Source of the DNA: Gemmatimonadales bacterium
Lineage (GTDB): Bacteria; Gemmatimonadota; Gemmatimonadetes; Gemmatimonadales; GWC2-71-9
Direction: 5' to 3'
Length of the DNA: 34,434 bases
Assembly: GCA_013140635.1 (NCBI GenBank)
Contig: JABFSM010000138.1
Location: 1 to 34,434 of the forward strand
A program made the translations under genes and the position numbers. Every line of letters begins with the position of its first letter. The stretch's first letter is position 1. Below the pieces are notes generated by a model, which was not told where the DNA came from, ran no database searches, and was given only the letters and a program-made list of their open reading frames with translations. This document shows, piece after piece, positions 7,835 to 14,077 of this stretch.

Positions 7835-9066
7835 TCGTCAAGCGAATCGGATTCGCGGCGGCGGTGATTCTTGCGCTGCTCTTGCCCCTGGTGCAGGACC
7901 GGACTCGGAGCGACGGTGCCGAGTTCGTGGAGTCGGCGTCCAGTGCGCGGCTTGGAGAATTGCAGAGGCGGCTCACCAGCGCGCGGTTCAGGTGGACCGT
8001 GCTCGCGGAACGTGATGCGGCGCTCGCGCTGGCGGAGACACTGGCGCCGGGCTCCGCGCCGCCGGTGCTGCTTCGCGGTTTCCCGAGCGGCGCACATTCG
8101 GCCCTCGCGGTAGAGGAGACGGCGCGCTGGTGGAGGGCGCTCGGCGAGCCGGCCTTCCAAGTGAAGGCGGCGATGGTCGTGTATAACGACAAAGCCTATT
8201 CGAACGGACTGCGCAACTGGAACAGTTATGCCGGGACCGTGATCGAGCGGGCTTCCGGCGCCGTAGCCTGTCTTGCCCTTCTCCCCGGCACGCACCATCC
8301 CGATGGTCGAGTGCATGTCATGAAGAGTCAGGTCAGCTCCACGATGGCGCCCTGTCTCCTTCTTGCCAGGTTCGGGCTGCCGGGCAACGGGATGGGGAGT
8401 TGGCTCGACAAGACCCGCTGGTCGTTCGCCGAATCGAATGGCTGGTTGGTGCGGCCGCGCTCCTTCGTGGAAGCCGACGGCCGGCCGCCCTGGGGGCCGC
8501 GATTCGAGGCGCTCTACTTGGAATCCACATTCCGTGGCCCCCTCCCTTTCGGTGTGTACCTGATGGCCGCGGAGTTGTCTCCGCCCTACATGCTTGGTGC
8601 CCCGGCGTTGCACTGTCTGCTGGGAGATGCCGCCGCCTGCGCGGCGGGGGTGACGAGCATGGCTGATGTGTCGTCACGCCCTAACGAATTGCCGACGGAT
8701 ATCACCCTCCCGCTTCATCGCTGGCAGGCGGCGGGGAGCGGGATTCTCGACCATCAATCGCTTGCCACTTGGTGGGTATCGGATCTGATTCGCGATCAGG
8801 GCACGGAGAAGTTCGTGGCGTTCTGGAAGTCCGATCTCTCACTCGAGGAGGGATTCCGTGCCGCGTACGGCCAGGGGCTTGGCGAATGGACGAGGGACTG
8901 GGCTAGGCGGCAGTGGAATGCGGGCGGCGGGCGCACGGAGCCACGGCGCCAGGTGCTTCTTGGCGTCACGCTCAGGCCCTCTTGGCCGCTGCTGGTCCTC
9001 TTCTGGTCGCTCGTGGCGCTCGTGGTGGCGAGCGGCGTGGCGCGGCGGCGGCAGGTGACGGTGTGA
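7825..9066 (+). CDS. Membrane-anchored exported protein, possible degenerate peptidase-MA-like
   Basis: 413 residues from ATG 7825, overlapping the previous gene by 10 nt. There is an N-terminal hydrophobic segment (7-24) and a C-terminal span (about 385-405) followed by RRR, so the bulk is probably outside the cytoplasm and tethered. The stretch about 311-370 (SLATWWVSDLIRDQGTEKF, then a WKSDLSLEEGFRAAYGQGL pattern) resembles the C-terminal helices of peptidase-MA/M1-like gluzincins, where an 'AF...YG' segment follows the active site. However, no HExxH zinc motif was found, so if related it has lost catalysis. It is the last gene of the gntR-ABC operon. Function unknown; the gluzincin link is an inference. 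Confidence 0.65.
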   Translation: MGLIVKRIGFAAAVILALLLPLVQDRTRSDGAEFVESASSARLGELQRRLTSARFRWTVLAERDAALALAETLAPGSAPPVLLRGFPSGAHSALAVEETARWWRALGEPAFQVKAAMVVYNDKAYSNGLRNWNSYAGTVIERASGAVACLALLPGTHHPDGRVHVMKSQVSSTMAPCLLLARFGLPGNGMGSWLDKTRWSFAESNGWLVRPRSFVEADGRPPWGPRFEALYLESTFRGPLPFGVYLMAAELSPPYMLGAPALHCLLGDAAACAAGVTSMADVSSRPNELPTDITLPLHRWQAAGSGILDHQSLATWWVSDLIRDQGTEKFVAFWKSDLSLEEGFRAAYGQGLGEWTRDWARRQWNAGGGRTEPRRQVLLGVTLRPSWPLLVLFWSLVALVVASGVARRRQVTV

Positions 9067-9175
9067 GGTCGCCTCGGACGCTTCGCGCCCTCGCGATGAC
9101 AGCCAAGCAGTCATTGCGAGCGCAGCGAAGCAATCTTCCGAGATCGCCACGGGCCCTCCGGGCCCTCGCGATGAC
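9067..9175 (+). repeat. Dispersed intergenic repeat, copy 1
   Basis: CTCGCGATGAC occurs at 9090-9100 and again at 9165-9175, and GTCATTGCGAG at 9110-9120 is the inverted form with one mismatch. Between them lies GAGCGCAGCGAAGCAATCTT, the kind of sequence that in many genomes appears as small spurious 'FAALAMT' reading frames. A related piece sits at 31847-31881. It is a non-coding dispersed element that abuts the 5' end of the next gene. Confidence 0.65.
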
Positions 9176-10256
9176 CACCCTCACGATCACCGCGTCCCTC
9201 CTCTCCGGATGCGGCGAAGGCCCGAAGGCGGAACCTCTCGTGATCGGAGAGGTTGCGGAATGGCCTGTCGCTTCGGTTCCGCGCATCTCGGTTGGCGCGG
9301 ACACGCTCGACCTGGCGCACGAACTGGCGGGGGTGTCCAGCGCGCGCAGGCTTGCCGGTCGACTCGTGGTGGCCAACAGCGGTGCGTTCGAGCTCCGGAT
9401 CTACGACTCGACCGGCAAGTACCTCACTACCGTTGGGCAGAAGGGAGAGGGGCCCGGTGAGTTTCGCGGCACACTCTTCCTCTTTCCGGCCCAGGGCGAT
9501 TCGCTCTACGTGCTCGACTCGGGCAATCTCCGCTACTCGGTCCATGACGCATCGGGCAAATACGTCCGGATGCTCGACCGCGGTACCGACGCCCTTGTGC
9601 GGCCCACCTGGCTCTATCGCCGCACGATCGTGGAAAGCAATGTGCCGGGGCAGGCGCCGCGATGGGCGGTTGCGGTGCTCGAGAGGCTTCCTGACGCGCA
9701 GCCGGGCGCGCCGGTCCGGCGTGCCCGCTTCGACAATTCAGGTCTCCTCTGGGTCACCGATTCGGTGTCCTCCAACCGTTGGACGGTGTGGGCCGATTCG
9801 GCGAGGGCGGTGGCGCGAGTCACCTTGCCTCCGGGCTTGGCACTTCTGGAGGCGGGGACGGATTTCGTCCTCGGTGTGGAGCACGATGCGGTCGGCCGGG
9901 AGATCGTGCGGGCCTACGATCTGACCCGCTCGGCGCCTCTGGTCTTTCCCCCACCCGCCGCAGAACCATTTCCGCTTCCCGGTAACCCAGCCGCCGAAGC
10001 TCGGGTCAAGAGTCATCTGCGCAACCTCGTCGTTGCGCAGGAAGTGCATTACGGAGAGCATGGGCACTATACCGCGGCGGCCGACAGCCTAGTCATCAAA
10101 GCCGACTCCGATATCGAAGTTCTGATTTTGGAAGCCGATGGCCGGCATTGGGCGGTGGTCCTTTACGAACGAACATCGAAAACGACCTGCGGCATTTCGA
10201 TCGGATTCCCGCCACCGCCGGGGTGGCTCGACGGGGTCATCGTCTGTGGCCGCTGA
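9171..10256 (+). CDS. 6-bladed beta-propeller lipoprotein with pilin-like C-terminal domain
   Basis: 361 residues if started at ATG 9171. A lipobox LSGC with Cys14 follows a short hydrophobic stretch, so the protein is probably a lipoprotein; an in-frame ATG at 9096 would add a basic n-region but lies in repeat DNA. Residues about 40-270 look like the 6-bladed beta-propeller family of Bacteroidota and Gemmatimonadota, with blades such as LVVANSGAFELRIYDSTGKY and GDSLYVLDSGNLRYSVHDAS. Residues 274-361 (AAEARVKSHLRNLVVAQEVH, then HYTAA..., two Cys near the end, GISIGF) resemble the globular part of type IV pilin-like proteins, without the hydrophobic N-terminal helix or prepilin cleavage site. 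Function unknown; surface binding or sensing is plausible. Confidence 0.75.
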   Translation: MTTLTITASLLSGCGEGPKAEPLVIGEVAEWPVASVPRISVGADTLDLAHELAGVSSARRLAGRLVVANSGAFELRIYDSTGKYLTTVGQKGEGPGEFRGTLFLFPAQGDSLYVLDSGNLRYSVHDASGKYVRMLDRGTDALVRPTWLYRRTIVESNVPGQAPRWAVAVLERLPDAQPGAPVRRARFDNSGLLWVTDSVSSNRWTVWADSARAVARVTLPPGLALLEAGTDFVLGVEHDAVGREIVRAYDLTRSAPLVFPPPAAEPFPLPGNPAAEARVKSHLRNLVVAQEVHYGEHGHYTAAADSLVIKADSDIEVLILEADGRHWAVVLYERTSKTTCGISIGFPPPPGWLDGVIVCGR

Positions 10257-10272
10257 GGCGCGGGGGGATATT

Positions 10273-10289
10273 TCATTTTGACGAAATGA
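10273..10289 (+). promoter_or_regulatory. 17-bp perfect palindrome, likely MarR operator
   Basis: TCATTT (10273-10278), a TGACG centre and AAATGA (10284-10289) make a perfect 6-bp-arm inverted repeat 24 nt before the marR start. It contains a -35-like TTGACG (10278-10283). The AT-rich symmetric site next to a MarR gene fits autorepression. Confidence 0.6.
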
Positions 10290-10313
10290 TCGTGGGAGCG
10301 CCACATTGTTTCT

Positions 10314-10772
10314 ATGCCACTCACCGACGCCGAGCGCATCCAGCGCAGCTATCCCAAGATCTACATTGCCTGTCACGTGCGGCACCTCCGCGCCGCCAGC
10401 ACCGAGCACCGGCTCTCGGCGCAGGACTCTTCCCTCCTGGCACACCTTCACCACGAGCATCCGGTTACCCCCGGGGAGCTGGCGGGGCACCTCGGCGTCG
10501 GCAATTCGACGATCTCCGCGGCGATTCGACGCCTGGCGGGGCTCGGCTATATCCATCGGGATGCGAAGCCGCGTGACCGGCGGGTCGTTTACCTGACCCT
10601 GACCGAGCGGGGCGCCAAGGCGATGGCGGCCACTTCGGTGCTCGATTCCGCCCGCATCCAATTCCTGCTACAGCGGCTTACCGCGGCCGACCGCCGGCGC
10701 GCCATACTCGGGCTCGACCTCCTGGCCCGCGCGGCACTCGAAACCATCGTTCATTACCGAGAGGAGTGCTGA
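10314..10772 (+). CDS. MarR-family transcriptional regulator
   Basis: 152 residues, typical MarR length. The winged helix-turn-helix covers about 36-100: TPGELAGHLGVGNSTISAAI (52-71) contains the recognition helix, followed by LAGLGYIHRDAKPRDRRVVY with the conserved D-x-R-D-R-R wing and LTERG (96-100). Helices at both ends form the dimer interface. MarR proteins usually repress their own operon and respond to phenolic ligands or oxidants. A perfect palindrome lies immediately upstream. The downstream SRPBCC gene overlaps or starts 5 nt after it, so the pair is probably co-transcribed and controlled by this regulator. Confidence 0.9.
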   Translation: MPLTDAERIQRSYPKIYIACHVRHLRAASTEHRLSAQDSSLLAHLHHEHPVTPGELAGHLGVGNSTISAAIRRLAGLGYIHRDAKPRDRRVVYLTLTERGAKAMAATSVLDSARIQFLLQRLTAADRRRAILGLDLLARAALETIVHYREEC

Positions 10773-10777
10773 AACCG

Positions 10778-11317
10778 ATGCTCAAGGCGATTCTGATTGT
10801 CGTCGTCGTATTGGTGGCTGTTTGTGCCGTTGTGGCGCTCATCGGATCGCGTCTTCCGGTGGCGCATGTGGCGTCTCGGTCGATCGATCTCCCTACATCA
10901 CCCGATTCTGTTTTTCGAACCATTTCGGACTTTGCCGCCGCGCCGAGCTGGCGAACGGGGCTCAAGTCGGTGGAGATCTTGAGCGCGCCGGGAGAGCCGG
11001 TGCGGTTCGTCGAGGTCACGAGTCAGGGGCGGATGGAGATGGCGGTGGAGAAGCTGATCCCGGGAGAGAAGATGGTCACGCGGATCACCGACAAGAGCTT
11101 GCCGTATGGCGGGGCGTGGGCGTTCGCGATCGTGCCGTCAGGCACCGGGAGCACGATCACCATTACCGAACATGGGGAGGTCTACAACGTGCTCTTTCGC
11201 TTCATGGCCAAGTACATCTTTGGTCATGAGAAGACGATGGACGACTATCTCAAGGCGCTGGCGAAGAAGTATGGGGTGACGGCGGAGCCGAGGGATGGGG
11301 CGGTGGTGGCGTTGTGA
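10778..11317 (+). CDS. SRPBCC-fold (polyketide cyclase-like) membrane-anchored protein
   Basis: 179 residues from ATG 10778; GTG 10766 is an alternative but sits directly on the GAGGAG ribosome site. One N-terminal membrane anchor (about 3-22, rich in V, L and A) is followed by a soluble domain of about 145 residues that fits the SRPBCC/START-like helix-grip fold: ARSIDLPTSPDSVFRTISDF-like opening (SRSIDLPTSPDSVFRTISDF), beta strands with VEVTSQGRMEMAVEK, and a C-terminal long helix ending FMAKYIFGHEKTMDDYLKAL. Such proteins bind small hydrophobic ligands. It follows marR in the same transcript and ends 4 nt before the convergent tRNA gene. Ligand unknown. Confidence 0.75.
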   Translation: MLKAILIVVVVLVAVCAVVALIGSRLPVAHVASRSIDLPTSPDSVFRTISDFAAAPSWRTGLKSVEILSAPGEPVRFVEVTSQGRMEMAVEKLIPGEKMVTRITDKSLPYGGAWAFAIVPSGTGSTITITEHGEVYNVLFRFMAKYIFGHEKTMDDYLKALAKKYGVTAEPRDGAVVAL

Positions 11318-11321
11318 ACAG

Positions 11322-11394
11322 CTGGGGCGGCAGGGGTCGAACCTGCAACCTCCCGGTTAACAGCCGGGCGCTCTGCCAGTTGAGCTACACCCCA
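11322..11394 (-). tRNA. tRNA-Asn (GTT)
   Basis: 73 nt on the minus strand fold as a full cloverleaf: acceptor stem TGGGGTG/CGCCCCA, D arm GCTC...GAGC, anticodon stem CCCGG/CCGGG with loop CTGTTAA giving anticodon GTT, T arm GCAGG/CCTGC with TTCGACC loop, and discriminator G. The 3' CCA is not encoded. It reads asparagine codons AAC and AAU. Confidence 0.95.
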
Positions 11395-11401
11395 AAGGAC
11401 C

Positions 11402-11422
11402 GCTATTCGCTATTCGCTATTC
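11402..11422. repeat. Three tandem copies of heptamer GCTATTC
   Basis: Three exact copies followed by the variant GCTATCG. They lie just upstream of the tRNA-Asn gene (minus strand). The same heptamer occurs 13 times at 25914-26004. Confidence 0.85.
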
Positions 11423-11569
11423 GCTATCGGCTGAAATGTAATAAGTCATTGGCATGATTGGCTTTGGTGGAGGGCGAGAGGGAGTCCAACTGGAATCCCT
11501 TGGCTCGAATGAGCCCACGACGGCGTCCGTTCGGGCTCGAGCGCGATTCTTCTGCCCTCGGTCCCAGAT

Positions 11570-11575
11570 TATGAT
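11570..11575 (+). promoter_or_regulatory. Putative -10 box before the VOC gene
   Basis: TATGAT, five of six matches to the consensus, lies 35 nt before ATG 11611 within an AT-richer patch. No good -35 was found and no Shine-Dalgarno precedes the start. The 216-nt spacer 11395-11610 otherwise holds only the heptamer repeats. Confidence 0.3.
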
Positions 11576-11610
11576 TGTCCACCTTCAGATCACCTTTACC
11601 CAGAATTGCA

Positions 11611-12021
11611 ATGACCAACACCGCTGCCGTACTCAATGCGACCACCCTGAGTTGCTCGATCACCTGCAAAGATGTCGCGGCCTCCATCCGCTGGTACCAT
11701 GAGGTCTTAGGCTTCAGCGTGGACCAGAAGTTCGAGCACGAAGGAAAGGTCGCCGGCGCAGTCATCAGCGCGGGCGATATCAGCATTGTCCTCAACCAGG
11801 ATGACGGCAAGCTTGGCTGGGACCGGATCAAGGGACAAGGTTTCTACCTGCAGCTCAACGTGGCAGCGTATGCCGATGTCGACTCGGCCGCCGCGCGGAT
11901 CAAGGCCGCCGGCGGGACCCTTCTCGATGAGCCGGCCGATCGCCCGTGGGGCACGCGGATGTTCCAGTTCAAGGACCTGGATGGGTTCAAGCTGGGCGTG
12001 GCAACGCCGCTCAAGGGGTAA
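11611..12021 (+). CDS. VOC-superfamily (glyoxalase/bleomycin-resistance-like) protein
   Basis: 136 residues from ATG 11611; an in-frame start at 11575 adds an unlikely N terminus. The paired beta-alpha-beta-beta-beta modules of the vicinal-oxygen-chelate fold are recognisable: SCSITCKDVAASIRWYHEVL (15-34), then LGFSVDQKF, and in the second half VDSAAARIKAAGGTLLDEPA (90-109), PWGTRMFQFKDLDGFKLGVA. The family includes glyoxalase I, dioxygenases and antibiotic-sequestering proteins, so the reaction cannot be given. It converges on the four-span membrane protein gene 14 nt away. Confidence 0.85.
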   Translation: MTNTAAVLNATTLSCSITCKDVAASIRWYHEVLGFSVDQKFEHEGKVAGAVISAGDISIVLNQDDGKLGWDRIKGQGFYLQLNVAAYADVDSAAARIKAAGGTLLDEPADRPWGTRMFQFKDLDGFKLGVATPLKG

Positions 12022-12035
12022 GAAGCGCGCCGACG

Positions 12036-12596
12036 CTACATCTTCGGCCACATCATCGAGAAGATCCACCCGGTGGCCAGGGCATACAGCAGTGAGTCCA
12101 GGGCGGTCTTGAAGGTCGTGGACCACTTGCGATGGTACCAGATCGACATCGGGACCGCGCCCATCGCGTAGGTGAGGAACGTGATGACGGCGACATGGTG
12201 GAACACCGCGTGCGTGTCGCTGCCGGGAGGCACGATCGTGCCGACGACGCATGCCACGCTCGCCGAGACCACTACGGCGAACACGAACCACAGCCCCATC
12301 ATCTTTCCGATCTTCCACGGTCCGGACGGAAGGACGGTCACGAACATCACCGGACCGGTATCGCGCTTGGCATCGTATTCCGGCGACTTCATGTATTCGC
12401 CTGACCCAGGATGCGGCACCGCATAGTCGTTCGGCGGAATATCGAACAGACGGAGCGCCTTCATCACGCCGTCCTCGTCGGGAAGCCTGGCGTAGTCGCC
12501 CTTGTGCCACGGCGTCATGTGCAAAATCAATGAGAGCACGAAGACGGCAAAGGCGGAGAGGGCGATGGGCAGCAGCAACGACAGGAACGGGGTCAT
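12036..12596 (-). CDS. Four-span membrane protein of unknown function
   Basis: 186 residues. Predicted spans at about 3-26, 99-121, 131-152 and 164-183. Between the first two lies a loop of about 70 residues with HMTPWHKGDYARLPDED and a segment GPVMFVTVLPSGPW. Several His (H27, H31, H129, H133, H134) are close to membrane faces and could bind metal or heme, but I recognise no family. The start ATG 12596 has GAGG-like sequence upstream (GCTTCCATG reads poorly, so this is weak). It is transcribed alone, convergent with the VOC gene and 36 nt downstream of the broken isochorismatase gene on the same strand. Confidence 0.7.
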   Translation of the reverse strand: MTPFLSLLLPIALSAFAVFVLSLILHMTPWHKGDYARLPDEDGVMKALRLFDIPPNDYAVPHPGSGEYMKSPEYDAKRDTGPVMFVTVLPSGPWKIGKMMGLWFVFAVVVSASVACVVGTIVPPGSDTHAVFHHVAVITFLTYAMGAVPMSIWYHRKWSTTFKTALDSLLYALATGWIFSMMWPKM

Positions 12597-12632
12597 GGAA
12601 GCCTCAGGTGGTGTTCTTGGGGATGGAGTATT

Positions 12633-13430
12633 CTAACGCCGATCTTGGCCGCCGTCTCCGGTCGGTCGACACTCGAATGGCGTGCCACCCACGAGTTGAT
12701 CGCTCGTTACCGTCGGGCACCAGTACTGCTCCACGTGCGCAATCATCCGCTCGTTGCCCCAAGGATGCCCCCGTGGATCTCGGTGATACGCGTCCGTCAG
12801 ATCTCGACAAAGAATTGCCCTCTTGCCCCAGTACACCAACTGCCGAATGCCGTACGGGCGCCCGAGCACACATCGGTTGAGGTGTACCCCCATAACGACG
12901 ACGTCCTCGATCCGCCCTTCCTCGAGGAGCGCCAGCAGCTCTTCTCCGTCGTCCGTAACGGCGTCGCTCGGTGAGATCTCGATAGACTCGATCTGATGCG
13001 TCCACGGGTACGGTGGTCCGCCCGTCGTGCACGGCGCGCCGGGCTCGCAGGAGCAGGGGGTGTCATCTCCTAGCGAGGGAGGCAGGGGTGACTCCCGGGA
13101 GGCGTCCCAATCGTGCCAGTCGACGGGCACCGGCGACGGGACCCGAGGCGCTCGCTACGCACGCTCGCGGGCCGGCGTGCCGGCGTAGTATTCCATACAG
13201 CCGGCAGGTGCATGAACGATCAGCGCACCGCCCTGCCGAAGCCGAGCTGCAACCTCGTTGACGCGCGGGCTCATCTCGGCGACCCGCCGCGCGGCCGACA
13301 CGCACTGGGCCGCGTCCCACATGTCGCAGATGACCACTGCGATCTTGGCGTCATTCCAATCACGCCGGATCGCAACGAGCGGCTCGCCGCCGGCCGAGCG
13401 AGACCTGAGCGCTACGGCTCTGACCGGCAC
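12633..13430 (-). pseudogene. Isochorismatase-like cysteine hydrolase interrupted by one amber codon
   Basis: From GTG 13430 one frame of 265 sense codons plus a stop is continuous except for an in-frame TAG at 13157-13155 (codon 92). Before it: KIAVVICDMWDA with catalytic-type Asp36, RRVAEMSPRVNEVAARLRQG and HAPAGCMEYYAGTPARERA. After it: APRVPSPVPVDWHDWDASRE, then WTHQIESIEI, DAVTDDGEE, and GVHLNRCVLGRPYGIRQ with the nucleophile Cys at overall position 187, and a family-typical end. Both halves belong to one protein of the isochorismatase family. In relatives the interrupted position is commonly Gln, so CAG to TAG is the simplest explanation. TAG is used as a normal stop elsewhere here (3038, 6879, 13513), so recoding is unlikely. 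Recent inactivation or a sequence error are the two options. Confidence 0.75.
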
Positions 13431-13512
13431 GCGTCACCGACGCCGATGGATTGAGGTTCGGCAAGCGCCGGCTGGGCGGCACACGAGAAGCCACTCCCGG
13501 ACGAGGTCCGGC

Positions 13513-14010
13513 CTAGACCTTGAGGGAGCATCGGAACCCTCGCGCGGCATAATACGACTCGGCACCGTTATGATACACGAAGATCGTATCGTAGCGGCGA
13601 TCGCAGAACAGCGCGCCGCCGAGTTGCCGCATCGCAACGGGTGTTTGCACCCAGCTGGACGTTGTCGTATCGAACTCACCAAGCTCCTGCAGCGCCCGGT
13701 ACTCGTCCACGGTCAGGAGGGCGGCGCCCATGGCGGTGGCCATGTGAACGGCGCTGCTCTTCGGCTTGTGCTCCTTCCGCGCGTTGAGCGCTTCGCGATC
13801 GTAACAGACGCTCCGGCGTCCCTTGGGGCTCTGCGCGGAACAATCCACGAAGGTGCATGCGCCGACCCCGACGACATCCGGTTCGCCGCCGGACCGTTCC
13901 ATGGTCCAGTCGAGCCCCGCATGGCGATGCATGTGCGCGTCGAAGCGGGCCTGCAGGGTTCCGAGCAAGCTGTCCTGTTGGTTCGCGGCAAGCGATTTCG
14001 CTTTGGGCAT
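13513..14010 (-). CDS. DUF4256 family protein
   Basis: 165 residues from ATG 14010, which has AAGG 9 nt upstream; an in-frame ATG at 14046 is possible. The family pattern is very clear: SGGEPDVVGVG, FVDCSAQSPKGRRSVCYDRE, ALNARKEHKP, TAMGAALLTVDEYRALQELG, FDTTTSSWVQTP, LGGALFCDRRYDTIFVYHNG and ESYYAARGFRCSLKV at the C terminus. DUF4256 proteins are widespread, soluble and without assigned function; the conserved Cys and Asp/Arg residues suggest an enzyme. Nothing in the neighbourhood points to a pathway. The full-length match makes this a confident family call with unknown role. Confidence 0.9.
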   Translation of the reverse strand: MPKAKSLAANQQDSLLGTLQARFDAHMHRHAGLDWTMERSGGEPDVVGVGACTFVDCSAQSPKGRRSVCYDREALNARKEHKPKSSAVHMATAMGAALLTVDEYRALQELGEFDTTTSSWVQTPVAMRQLGGALFCDRRYDTIFVYHNGAESYYAARGFRCSLKV

Positions 14011-14077
14011 TTCAGCCGCCTTGAGCCGGTTCAGAGTCGGGCACATCGCCAGTTGATTTACAGAACGGCGCGGTGAC

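Noticed and set aside
8839-9150. Small minus-strand frame with a FAALAMT-type protein
   Set aside because: It is the translation of the dispersed repeat plus the reverse of a real gene, a known kind of spurious reading frame.
12633-13430. Amber codon recoded as an amino acid
   Set aside because: TAG ends several clearly complete genes in the window, including the helicase, the small permease and DUF4256.
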